From contig JAUQZE010000035.1 in NCBI GenBank assembly GCA_030587365.1, positions 1 to 64,000 on the forward strand: a DNA stretch of 64,000 nt, given 5' to 3'. This document shows positions 25,782 through 34,185 of the stretch, piece by piece (within the stretch, counting starts at the first letter, position 1; each line of letters begins with the position of its first letter). A program made the position numbers and the translations under genes. The DNA is from Candidatus Freyarchaeota archaeon (GTDB lineage Archaea > Asgardarchaeota > Jordiarchaeia > Jordiarchaeales > Jordiarchaeaceae). The notes below the pieces were generated by a model. The model was not told the origin of the DNA. It saw nothing but the letters and a program-made list of their open reading frames with translations, and did no database searches.

Positions 25782-26957
25782 TTAGATTATGTAATCTCCA
25801 CTGGTTTCCGATAAGCTTCTATAAACTCTGACCATTTCTTTTGCAATGTTTTCCCATCTGAATTTGCCGAGTTTTTCCCATCCTTTTATGCCCATGTCCT
25901 TCATAAACACTGGGTCATTTAAGCAGTAGTTTACGCCCCATGCAATTGAATCGGGGGATACGTGCACTTTAACTCCATCCACAAAGTTGTTTATGTTTTC
26001 TGCGAGTCCACCAATTTCTGTTGCAACAACGCCTTTTTTAGCACTCCATGCTTCCAGCAAAACTAAGCCGAATGGCTCATTTCTGCTCGGAATAGCCACT
26101 AAATCAACGGCGTTTAGTAATCTTACAAACTCCATGTCCGGTAGATAGCCCAGAAATCTTACAGAATCACCAAAATTTCTTGCCCTATTATCAAGATACG
26201 AGCGCATATCTCCGTCTCCCGCAAAGAGAAATTTTGCATTCGGTTGGTTTTCCAGAATTTTTGGTACTGCGTCAAGCAGCAAGTCCGGTCCTTTCTGATA
26301 AACAAGTCTACCCATATAGAATACAATCGGTTCGAGTGGATTTACTCCATAGTCTTTTTTCACTTTCCCGGCATCGATATCTATGCGGAATTTTTCGGGA
26401 TCTATGCCGTTAGGAACTACTTTTATCTTCCATTCTGGAATATAATAAAGCCACATTGCTTCATTCCTTAAAGATTGAGATATAGTAGTAATCCTTTTAC
26501 AAATCAAAGCGGCGTACCATTCCTTGCCGGAAATTTCCCTAAATTCCCACCAGTCTCCAAACGCGTTACCGTTTCTCCCATATTCTGTTGAATGAAAGGT
26601 TAAGGCGGTCGGTCGGTCTTGAAGGAGGTGTAATGCTTCAGTCGGATGCCAGTCGTGGAAGTGAAGAGCATCAAATTTTCCACTCTTCTCTTCCCTCAAA
26701 TAATCTTCAACCATCTGTAGGCTCATATCCTTGCAGTATTCGACTATATTCGATCCAGAGGGATAACATCGATGATAAAAAACACCTTTTTTTTCAGTAA
26801 TCTTCTTCTGGGTCTTTAAACCCGGAGTGAAGAAGTGAACCTCGTGTTGTTCTTTTACTAAACTTTCAGCAAGATTAGTAGATGCCATTGAAAGCCCTCC
26901 GACTCTCACCGAGTAAAGAGATTCCCAACAAAAGAAAGCTATTCTAAGAGTTTCCAT
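25782..26957 (-). CDS. GT4-family glycosyltransferase (glycogen-synthase-like GT-B fold)
   Basis: 391 residues, ATG at 26957 after AGGAGG. GT-B fold: N-terminal GGLSMASTNLAESL, linker HFHDWHPTEALHLL, donor-domain GRLVYQKGPDLLLDA and the E-x7-E motif as EPFGLVLLE. The N-terminal VRVGGLS/ALHFHDWH pattern resembles archaeal and starch/glycogen synthases as well as mannosyltransferases. It transfers a sugar from a nucleotide-sugar donor in the cytoplasm, either to a glucan or a glycolipid. Monocistronic; no other glycogen gene in the window. Confidence 0.88.
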   Translation of the reverse strand: METLRIAFFCWESLYSVRVGGLSMASTNLAESLVKEQHEVHFFTPGLKTQKKITEKKGVFYHRCYPSGSNIVEYCKDMSLQMVEDYLREEKSGKFDALHFHDWHPTEALHLLQDRPTALTFHSTEYGRNGNAFGDWWEFREISGKEWYAALICKRITTISQSLRNEAMWLYYIPEWKIKVVPNGIDPEKFRIDIDAGKVKKDYGVNPLEPIVFYMGRLVYQKGPDLLLDAVPKILENQPNAKFLFAGDGDMRSYLDNRARNFGDSVRFLGYLPDMEFVRLLNAVDLVAIPSRNEPFGLVLLEAWSAKKGVVATEIGGLAENINNFVDGVKVHVSPDSIAWGVNYCLNDPVFMKDMGIKGWEKLGKFRWENIAKEMVRVYRSLSETSGDYII

Positions 26958-27292
26958 AACTCTTCAAACCTCCTTCCAACATTAGCAATAAGCATCTTAC
27001 CCGAATCTCCACGAGTCACCGAATCACTTCCTTAATTTTTTCTCTCTCCTAAACTTCAATTAATTTCTCATTTTTATCAGGTATAAGTCGCGGCCCGCCC
27101 CCAATATATGTTTCAGAGCCTAACTCTGAACTCTACCTCGCACAATAATTTACCTAACACATAAAAGTATATAACCGTTTCCGAAAAACTCCAATTGTGT
27201 AGTCTCATAACCTGACCGCAGGCAACTTTTTAAGTAATCAAATTGGTTTTCGATTCCCAAATCGATTCTCCAAACCAAGTCAAGGATTCCAA
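26958..27292. other. Gene-free stretch
   Basis: 335 bp holding the GT4 gene promoter (minus-strand TATATACTTTTATG near 27160-27175 read in reverse) and the downstream end of the MoaD-like gene. No open frame or RNA structure supported. Confidence 0.4.
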
Positions 27293-27576
27293 TTATCCTC
27301 CAGCGGCTATTACCCCTATAGCTAACTCTGCGTCCTCAGGAACATCTAAGACCGTGTTCGGATCCCTAATTATCTCCCCATTAATTATCACGAGAGCATA
27401 CCTTTTTATGGTTCGGTTTATCGGGTCGTAAAGAAATTTACTGAACTTCTCTCCATGTTTCTCGGTTAGAATACCGAAAAGATCCCTACACTCGTTTTTT
27501 CTGGGACTTCGATTTCCTCAGTTTTTTTCCCCAAGGTAAAGCCTATTACATTAAGGTAGCGGATTTTTAACTTCAT
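27293..27576 (-). pseudogene. MoaD/ThiS/SAMP-like ubiquitin-fold protein, frameshifted
   Basis: ATG at 27576 follows GAGGTAG. The first frame gives MKLKIRYLNVIGFTLGKKTEEIEVPEK and then fails after TSVGIF; shifting by one base at ~27495-27505 continues with DLFGILTEKHGEKFSKFLYD, a strand LVIINGEII and a C-terminal end AIGVIAAGG. This is the beta-grasp fold with the diglycine terminus used for sulfur transfer (molybdopterin synthesis, thiamine) or protein conjugation. The break lies beside a run of six A (plus-strand TTTTTT at ~27495-27500); one extra base would restore a ~94-residue protein, so it is either a true pseudogene or an assembly/homopolymer error. Confidence 0.7.
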
Positions 27577-27709
27577 ATTTCTACCTCGTAAAGTTGGAAT
27601 CCTTATCGGAATCCTTATTTTTCGTATCTCTGAGTTTATTTTTGATTTGGTTGACTCCCGAAAGGTTTAAGTAAAAAATGGAATCCTTTAGGTTTTCGGT
27701 GGGCTATGT

Positions 27710-28159
27710 ATGAGTTATAAAGGCAAGACTTTTCCTGAGTTTAAGTTAGGAGACAAGTTGGTGTCTTCACCAATAACAGTTACGGAATCCCACATATCCC
27801 TTTTCGCTGGGCTATCGGGGGATTTTAATCCTTTGCACACAAATGAGGAATTTGCGCAAAAAATGCCTTTCAAAGGAAGAATTGCTCACGGTATGCTCAC
27901 AGTATCTATGGGATCTGGATTCATAGGCATGCTTCTGGCAGGAACCGCCATAGCGTTCATGGAGACGGAATGCAATTTCAAAGCCCCAGTAAAAATCAAC
28001 GACACCATTCACACAGAGTTAGAAGTTGCGGAAACGAAGCCAGTGCAGAAGTATGATGGGGGGATAGTGAAATTCAATATGAAGATAAAAAATCAGAGAG
28101 ATGAAACTGTTGTAGAAGGCTACGCGACTCTTATGGTATCCAATAAAAGACCAAGTTAA
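27710..28159 (+). CDS. MaoC-family (R)-specific enoyl-CoA hydratase
   Basis: 149 residues, hot-dog fold. The hydratase-2 motif is present: AGLSGDFNPLHTNEEFA with the catalytic aspartate and histidine, followed by FKGRIAHGMLTVSMGSGFIG. It hydrates trans-2-enoyl-CoA to the (R)-3-hydroxy form, cytoplasmic. A TATA-like GGTTTAAGTAAAA at ~27664-27676 implies a short leader. Together with the crotonase and SDR it adds a second, (R)-specific route in acyl-CoA metabolism. Monocistronic. Confidence 0.92.
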   Translation: MSYKGKTFPEFKLGDKLVSSPITVTESHISLFAGLSGDFNPLHTNEEFAQKMPFKGRIAHGMLTVSMGSGFIGMLLAGTAIAFMETECNFKAPVKINDTIHTELEVAETKPVQKYDGGIVKFNMKIKNQRDETVVEGYATLMVSNKRPS

Positions 28160-28225
28160 ACCGAAACGTATCTGGAAAGAATAATCCTCCCCCACCTTTT
28201 TAAGCTCTCAAGTTTAGGTTTTCTT

Positions 28226-28624
28226 TTACTTTATTAGTGTTTTAGCTCTCCCATAGCGCATAAATCTCTGCACTAATTTGCGACTTAGAACGCCGACAAT
28301 TTTACCCTTGTCTGTCACCGCTAATCTTTTGAAACCAGTTTTATTGAATATTTCCCATGCGTCTTTTAGGGTGGCGTCTTTATCCACCTCTTTAACTGGT
28401 GAAACCATTATGTCCTTAGCGGTTTTTCTGTCCAGATTCTCTCTATCAGCAACAAGTCTAAAAATCTGGCCGTCGGTAATCAGACCGACTATCTTTCCGC
28501 TTAGATCCTCTACAAAAATTGACCCTACCTCTGTGTCTACCATCTTTTTCGCAACATGAGGAATGTCATCTGTTACTTTACAAGTGACAACATTGAATCG
28601 AGCAATATCTTTCACAGTAGACAA
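28226..28624 (-). CDS. Tandem CBS-domain protein
   Basis: 132 residues from TTG at 28624, with a strong AGGAGGTGA site 6 bases upstream. Two CBS motifs cover the whole protein: ~8-65 (MVDTEVGSIFVEDLSGKIVGLIT) and ~72-128 (DIMVSPVKEVDKDATLKDAWEIF, GFKRLAVTDKGKIVGVLS). CBS pairs bind adenosine nucleotides or SAM and report energy state to a partner. No effector domain is fused. It has its own promoter; partner unknown. Confidence 0.9.
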   Translation of the reverse strand: MSTVKDIARFNVVTCKVTDDIPHVAKKMVDTEVGSIFVEDLSGKIVGLITDGQIFRLVADRENLDRKTAKDIMVSPVKEVDKDATLKDAWEIFNKTGFKRLAVTDKGKIVGVLSRKLVQRFMRYGRAKTLIK

Positions 28625-28776
28625 AAATTCACCTCCTGAAAAAGAGAAATTTCAATGTATCTTACATTCGAAATTTATAAACTTAACCCATAAACTACGA
28701 AAAATAGCAAGTAAATTATTTTTAAGGGCTTTAATTAGGCTTAAAAAAGAAAAAAAATTATTACTATTTTCTATTT

Positions 28777-29187
28777 TTATAATGGTATCACGAGAAATTC
28801 TGCCGATAGATGAATTATATGACACATTATTGTTAACACAAATGAAACTATGACAAATTCGAACCAGAACAGGCTGAGCTTTCTTCGAAAAACCATGTAG
28901 GGCACAGGCGCAAACGTAACAATGTATTCCACCAGATAGGGGAAAACGCAGGACAACCCGGAGACTCCTCTAATAAGACCTAAAAAATAGGGACTCATGC
29001 AAAAGGTGCTGCCGATGATAACGGGAACGCCGGTTAGACTTAAAGGTATGGCGTGGAGAAACTCGTGAACTATGGTAAACATGTACACATAATTCAAACC
29101 AAAAGCTAAACTTCCACCCAATATTAAAAACAAATAGGAATGCCAATTTGCTCCTTTTCTTACCTCTCTTTCTTGAACGGTTTTCAC
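28777..29187 (-). CDS. Small membrane protein with HExxH motif (possible metalloprotease-like)
   Basis: 136 residues with about four hydrophobic helices. The motif HEFLHAIP (H41, E42, H45) sits at the end of the first-second helix, as in membrane-embedded metalloproteases of the M50/DUF3267 type, and an aspartate-type third ligand is not obvious; a late histidine pair occurs in MCHIIHLSAEF. Length is short for a site-2 protease. It may be a regulated membrane protease or a DUF3267-like protein of unknown activity. Monocistronic. Confidence 0.55.
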   Translation of the reverse strand: MKTVQEREVRKGANWHSYLFLILGGSLAFGLNYVYMFTIVHEFLHAIPLSLTGVPVIIGSTFCMSPYFLGLIRGVSGLSCVFPYLVEYIVTFAPVPYMVFRRKLSLFWFEFVIVSFVLTIMCHIIHLSAEFLVIPL

Positions 29188-29730
29188 TTTCTAATCACCT
29201 CACCTGATAAGTATTCAAATCCGCCGTCCGTGGAAATACTTCAAGCCTTGAAAAACTCTGAAACGTACTTAACTGGAGTTTCAAAGTCCATGCGGATGAT
29301 TAACTCGTGTCGTTGTCGGCAAGATAATGTAACAGTTCAAGAAAATAGAGGTAAGAACAGCACACATATTAGAGGGAGTGAATAAAAACCGCTAATTGAC
29401 GGGAAAAAGAGTAGGTTGTCTACGCATATGATAATAGCTAAACCCACTTAACTTCGCATTGAATACCTTTTTACAGCGTGGGAACTTATTGCGGCTTATT
29501 ATAAAGCAGTTATAAGCCTTCCCATAAAAACTAGGCAGAAAAATAGAAAGAGATTAAGTTGATCGAAAAGGAGTATCTTTTTAAGTTTACATTAAAACTA
29601 GAACTTTTACTCAAAGTTTTTCTCCTATGGATTGGGAGAACATCCTAGATTTTCGGAGAGCGACGAAGGAAACATCTCTTTTTAACTGGTGGTGGTTCAC
29701 TCAGATTTCCTTATTCCCAAATTTGATTTT
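29188..29730. other. Gene-free stretch
   Basis: About 540 bp between the HExxH gene and the small minus-strand gene. A plus-strand frame beginning at 29627 (MDWENILDFRRATKE) is open but overlaps the opposite gene at 29731-30048 and matches nothing I know. No RNA gene recognised. Confidence 0.4.
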
Positions 29731-30048
29731 TCACCGATTCCTTTTCTCAATTACTGCGTTTCCAACGGAAAGTCTTTCAATCTTCCACGATACTATAGGG
29801 CTTTTATCTAGATCTTCAGTGCTGAACCTGCAACCAGTGTATATTCCCCTAACTGGGTTGAAAACAATCCTTTTTTCCACTTCTGGAAGCTCGCATACGA
29901 ATGCACAGTATCCCCCATCTACTTTTCTGTCTAAAATGCGACATAAAACTTCAGGCATTTTCTCTTCTCCAGAACATTTCTGCTTTCGAATTAAGTGGCG
30001 AATCGCATATTTATAGTCAATTAATACCCTAGTATATCTAGGAGACAT
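29731..30048 (-). CDS. Hypothetical protein, 105 residues
   Basis: Soluble, mixed-charge protein: N-terminal basic helix (SPRYTRVLIDYKYAIRHLIRKQK), two cysteines at LCRILDRKVDGGYCAFVCELPE, and a beta-rich C-terminal half (RGIYTGCRFS, IVSWKIERLSVGNAVIEKR). An internal ATG (MPEVLCRIL) is an alternative start. No family recognised. The opposite strand is also open here, so coding status is moderate; composition favours the minus strand. Confidence 0.45.
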   Translation of the reverse strand: MSPRYTRVLIDYKYAIRHLIRKQKCSGEEKMPEVLCRILDRKVDGGYCAFVCELPEVEKRIVFNPVRGIYTGCRFSTEDLDKSPIVSWKIERLSVGNAVIEKRNR

Positions 30049-30226
30049 ATTGAAGTATTATTCAATTATTAATAACTCAAACGAGCAACCTTACCGGCTT
30101 CTGAGATTGAATCTGGTTTCGGATTCGTCTAAGATTCGAGATTGACGGAAAGGAAAGAGTGAGGGGGAGAAATGAGAAATTTGGCATAGCCTTACTTGCA
30201 ATCAATTAGAAATGCCCCCGCTGTTT

Positions 30227-30454
30227 TCATATTATTTCTTCTGGTTTTAACTCGTCTAAAAATTCTTCAAGCTTCTTCGCGCTTGTGAAAACCTTTATCA
30301 TGTCCCATTCTTCAATTCGGACAATAGCCTGTCCAGACTTTACGGTTACGTAAACTCCCCCACACTTCTGATCGTGGTTTAAATACACCATGTCTTCAGA
30401 GTTTCTACTACGCCAATACCTCTTCCTTCTCAGAACCTTTCTAAACATACACAC
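30227..30454 (-). CDS. Hypothetical small protein, 75 residues
   Basis: Basic N terminus (FRKVLRRKRYWRSRN), a strand segment GGVYVTVKSGQAIVRIEEWD and an acidic C-terminal helix (SAKKLEEFLDELKPEEII). GGTGAGGTG lies just upstream of the start region. It looks like a single compact beta-alpha domain, function unknown. Confidence 0.5.
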   Translation of the reverse strand: MCMFRKVLRRKRYWRSRNSEDMVYLNHDQKCGGVYVTVKSGQAIVRIEEWDMIKVFTSAKKLEEFLDELKPEEII

Positions 30455-30910
30455 CTCACCAACCGACTTTTCACGGTGATTATATTTTTGTGTTGAAGTG
30501 CCTTATTAGTATTCCTTTGTTAAAAAATTAAATCTGAATAAAAGGAAATTGCTGAAAACGTAAATATTAATTAAAATTTTTGGTTTTTTTCAAATGTAGG
30601 TAAATAAAAAATTATTAGAAATCAAATTTTACTTAGACAAACATCTAAACAAAAATTTCAGTAAAAATTTCAGGGCGCCACCGATACAAACTAAAAAAAC
30701 AATACTTTAAATAAAAAAACAAAAACGATATTTCACTATCAACGCATTAAATCAATTTCTGTTAACAATTAGAAGTATAACATCTTTTTATAAAAAAAAC
30801 GAATATAACTCATCATGTTTCAAAAAAGTCAAATACATTTAACAAGCAGCACAAGCAACATACCCTAAAGCAATAAAATAAAAATAAAGATTAAAAAAAG
30901 AGGGGAAATG
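30455..30910. other. Very A-rich gene-free stretch
   Basis: 456 bp, mostly A and T, between the acyl-CoA ligase terminus and the 75-residue gene. AAAAATTTCAG occurs twice within 25 bases (30650-30672). It should hold a terminator for the ligase and a promoter for the small gene; nothing else is seen. Confidence 0.4.
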
Positions 30911-32629
30911 CTAGGCAGGCTTTGTTTTCTGTGTTTCTCGCTCTCTCAGCACCCTTCTCAGAGTCTTACCAACCAAGCTCTTAGGAAGAGCATCCACAAA
31001 CTCTATGTATCTCGGATACTTGTAAGCCGCCATGTGCTCCCGGCACCAGTACAAAAAGTCTTCCTCCCTGACCTTACCCTTAAAATCGGGCTTCAAGACA
31101 ATAAACACCTTAATATTCTCACCCGCCTCAGGGTCAGGGACACCAATCACCGTAGCATCCATAACTGCCTCATGCTCGAACAAAGTCTCCTCAATCTCCC
31201 TGGGATAAACACTGTGCCCCTTATACTTGATTATGTCCTTGGTACGATCCACAATGTAGAAGTAGCCCTTTGCATCCATTCGCGCAAGGTCGCCGGTCTT
31301 CAACCACCTCATACCGCCGGCCTTAAAGAACACTTTCGCAGTCTCCTCGGGCTTCTTCCAGTAACCCTTCATAACCTGAGGACCGTTGATCACCAGCTCA
31401 CCCAGCTCACCCACAGGCAAAAACTCGTTAGTCTCAGGATCCACGATACCCGCCAGAGTGTTCGGAACCGGGGGACCAACAGAACCAAACTCCCCACCGA
31501 AAATCTGAGCACAACGAGTATGAGTAACTGGACTAGCCTCGGTCAAACCATAACCCTCACTGAGAGGATTACCCGACAACTGCTGCCACTGTTTACCAAG
31601 CTCTACTGGAGTGGGAGCTGCACCCATATTAAGATACTTCAAACAGGAGAAATCAACACCACGAGACTTGGGATGATTCAGTAAAAAGATCAGGATAGCG
31701 GGAACCGCAATTAAAGTGTTCGGCTTAAAGCTCTGAATAGCATCAAGGATTGGAACAGGATCAAACTGAGTAAAACAAATAGCGATAGTATTCAGCAAAG
31801 CACTGGTGGCGATCTCGCAGGTCTGACCATAAATATGATACCACGGTAACACCGAAATCGACCTCGTTCTATCAAGGCCCAACATTTTGTTCAAGGTTTC
31901 TGTAATAGGCTTCACCTGATAAGCATTCGCAATAACGTTGTAATGTGTAAGCATTGCACCCTTAGGCAGGCCGGTTGTGCCTCCCGTATACTGGAGCACC
32001 GCTACGTCCTCTTTGGGTTTTATCTTTACCTTCGGCGGGTTGGGAGGGGTTCTCTCTATTAGCTCGTCGTAGTTCAATATTTTGTCCAAGTCTTCTTTTT
32101 CTAGGTTGAGTTTCCCTCCCCCGATGTTGGCTACGATGATGTTTTTAAGCCTTGTTTCACCCTTAATCTGCTTCACGTTGTTGTAGAAAAGATCCATTGT
32201 TATTATGGTTTCTGCTCCACTGTCCTTCAACTGGTAGGCAACCTCACGGGGCACAAACAGTGGACTGATGGCAGTAACCGTAGCCCCCGCTAATAGAATG
32301 CCAAAGTACGCAACCAGAAACTGGACGCTGTTGGGAAGGTAAATCGCCACCACGTCACCCTTTCTCACTCCTAGGTAGTAGAGAGCTGTTGCTAATCTCT
32401 CAGCCCAGCCAAGAAGTTGTTTGCGGTTGTACTCTTTACCATAAAAAATAAGGTTGACCTCTTCTCCGTACTTTTTCACACCTTCATTGAACATATCGGG
32501 TAAAGACTTGTTTTCGGGAATTTTTGCTTTCTTGGGATAACCCTCAGGATAGTACTTCAACCAGATTTTCTTCCTAACATAGTCAGGCAACTTCACAGAT
32601 TTTTTTACACCAACCATGTGAAAATCCAC
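30911..32629 (-). CDS. Acyl-CoA synthetase, AMP-forming (long/medium-chain fatty-acid--CoA ligase), copy 1
   Basis: 572 residues from GTG at 32629; ATG at residue 5 is an alternative. ANL-superfamily ligase: the ATP-phosphate loop YTGGTTGLPKGAMLTH (~215), YGLTEASPVT (~350), the hinge TGDLARMD (~430) and the C-terminal lysine in KSLVGKTLRR. It activates a carboxylate to acyl-AMP then acyl-CoA in the cytoplasm, feeding acyl-CoA dehydrogenase and thiolase. A close paralog lies at 58320-60074; both promoters share TTTATAAATTYGTAA (here ~32660-32675). Chain-length preference cannot be read from sequence. Confidence 0.94.
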   Translation of the reverse strand: MDFHMVGVKKSVKLPDYVRKKIWLKYYPEGYPKKAKIPENKSLPDMFNEGVKKYGEEVNLIFYGKEYNRKQLLGWAERLATALYYLGVRKGDVVAIYLPNSVQFLVAYFGILLAGATVTAISPLFVPREVAYQLKDSGAETIITMDLFYNNVKQIKGETRLKNIIVANIGGGKLNLEKEDLDKILNYDELIERTPPNPPKVKIKPKEDVAVLQYTGGTTGLPKGAMLTHYNVIANAYQVKPITETLNKMLGLDRTRSISVLPWYHIYGQTCEIATSALLNTIAICFTQFDPVPILDAIQSFKPNTLIAVPAILIFLLNHPKSRGVDFSCLKYLNMGAAPTPVELGKQWQQLSGNPLSEGYGLTEASPVTHTRCAQIFGGEFGSVGPPVPNTLAGIVDPETNEFLPVGELGELVINGPQVMKGYWKKPEETAKVFFKAGGMRWLKTGDLARMDAKGYFYIVDRTKDIIKYKGHSVYPREIEETLFEHEAVMDATVIGVPDPEAGENIKVFIVLKPDFKGKVREEDFLYWCREHMAAYKYPRYIEFVDALPKSLVGKTLRRVLRERETQKTKPA

Positions 32630-33048
32630 CCTAAAGTTGTACTTTTAAGTTAAAGCTTGGTTTACGAATTTATAAATACTATTGTCTGCTGCTGCACGAT
32701 TATTTCTTTTTCCTTTTGGTAGGCTTTCCTCCCCTGCTCGGTCTCCGGGTTTTCCGAAGCAGTTTAGCAGGCACAAAACCACCCTTTTTATAAGAGTTTG
32801 GTTTAATTTTCTTCTTTATTGAAGTTTGTTGGAAAGCCCGTTTAGTATTTGTTTATGGTTATTTAGGTTGCTTGGTTCTTACTAGAAATCACTATTAAAA
32901 TTTTGATTATTATAAAAATGCATTTAATATATTTTTTGGTTTTTGTGACGAGGTTCTTTTATAGGAGGTGCTTTTGGATAAATGCTAAAATAGCTTGATG
33001 AGTTATTTATATTAGTTATTGGCTTCGCTTTTTGTTGGGGGTGACTGT
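32630..33048. other. Divergent intergenic region (acyl-CoA ligase / radical SAM)
   Basis: About 420 bp with the ligase promoter (minus-strand TTTATAAATTCGTAA) on the left and an AT-rich plus-strand promoter (AAATGCATTTAATATATTTT near 32917-32936) on the right. GGGGGTGA at 33037-33044 is the radical SAM ribosome binding site. Nothing else seen. Confidence 0.45.
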
Positions 33049-34086
33049 TTGTTGTCTTGTAAAATGGTGGATCAGGGATTCTCCAAGGGTAGGTGTTTGA
33101 CTCAGACTTCTGAAGGGTTGAAACCCGCCTGCATGGCTACTCTTAAGAAATCCGGGGAAGTTTGGAGTAGGGTTATTGAATCTGCGCATCTTTCGCGTCC
33201 TGAGGATTATTTTTCGATTTATCAGAGTGGCTGCAACCATGCCTGTCTTAAGTGCCATTCTTGGGAATTCAGCCAGATTCTTTCTGGACATTGGATGTCC
33301 ACTGATGAAATAGCGGAGATGTGCGTGGATTATGAAAGAAGCGTCACAGTTGAGGAGCCGCGTGAAAGAGCTCTCATGTCCACAGCTACTGATCTTTGCC
33401 GCCATTGTGGTTCGTGTGTCCTTGCTGGTAGGAGAAGTAAGCACTGTCCTCGTAAACTCGATCCAGAACAAGTTGTTTTGAGTCCTCAGGGATGGGGCCC
33501 AGCTAGAAACATTGTGTCTTTTACTGGTGGCGACGTGGTGTGCTGCTCTGAATTCTACGCTGAGGCGACAAGAAAAATTAAGGAGAGGTGTGAAAACATT
33601 TTTGTTCTTATTGAGACTAATGGTTACGGCTTGACCCCTAAAAACATGGACTCTCTCAGGGAAGCAGGTGTAGACTCCTTCTGGTTAGATATCAAAGCTT
33701 ATGATGAGAAGATTTACCGCAGGCTTTGTGGAACCACTAACAAGTGGATTCTTAAACTTCCTCAGGAGTTGATTAACCGAGATTTTGTTCTTGAGGTTTT
33801 AACTCTTTATATCCCCGGATGGGTGGAATGCGATCAAATACTGAAAATCGCTGAAATCGTCAGGGATGCAGACCCCAGAATTCCCTTCATTATACTCGCC
33901 TTTTTCCCCCAGTACAAAATGGTTGACGTTCGCCCACCCACGCTTAGGGAAATGGTAGAAAGCTACTCTAAGGTGAGGTCTATCGGTTTAAAGACGGTGA
34001 AACTGGGTAATATGGGTGTCTTTGCAAAAACCAACCAAGACGTAGAAACCCTATATAATATAGTGGGTGAGGAGGGTGTAGGTTAA
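33049..34086 (+). CDS. Radical SAM protein, glycyl-radical-activase-like, with extra Fe-S cysteines
   Basis: About 345 residues from TTG at 33049 or 33052, just after GGGGGTGA; the frame is open from 33019. The SAM cluster motif is SGCNHACLKCH (C-x3-C-x2-C). About 50 residues later comes an insert LCRHCGSCVLAGRRSKHCPR with four cysteines (C-x2-C-x2-C..C), then the SAM-contacting TGGD motif. Fe-S inserts between the CxxxCxxC and GGD are typical of activating enzymes of glycyl-radical enzymes and related anaerobic activases. The C-terminal (beta/alpha) barrel continues with IETNGYG and LDIKAYD. No glycyl-radical partner is encoded nearby. It implies anaerobic life. Confidence 0.85.
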   Translation: MLSCKMVDQGFSKGRCLTQTSEGLKPACMATLKKSGEVWSRVIESAHLSRPEDYFSIYQSGCNHACLKCHSWEFSQILSGHWMSTDEIAEMCVDYERSVTVEEPRERALMSTATDLCRHCGSCVLAGRRSKHCPRKLDPEQVVLSPQGWGPARNIVSFTGGDVVCCSEFYAEATRKIKERCENIFVLIETNGYGLTPKNMDSLREAGVDSFWLDIKAYDEKIYRRLCGTTNKWILKLPQELINRDFVLEVLTLYIPGWVECDQILKIAEIVRDADPRIPFIILAFFPQYKMVDVRPPTLREMVESYSKVRSIGLKTVKLGNMGVFAKTNQDVETLYNIVGEEGVG

Positions 34087-34185
34087 AAAATTCTAATAAA
34101 ACCTTCATGTTCCTGTCTCGCGTTTTTCCCGTTTCCGATATCCAGATATTTACTCGCTTTTAATTATTGTACAGGAGGTATCTTT

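Noticed and set aside
29627..30016. Plus-strand open frame of 129 codons (MDWENILDFRRATKE...)
   Set aside because: It overlaps the minus-strand frame at 29731-30048 for most of its length and its translation has no recognisable domain; the minus-strand frame has better amino-acid composition.
30908..31684. Plus-strand open frame of 258 codons over the acyl-CoA ligase
   Set aside because: Shadow of the ligase C-terminal half; the same region in copy 2 (59403-59735) gives a similar antisense frame only because the proteins are similar.
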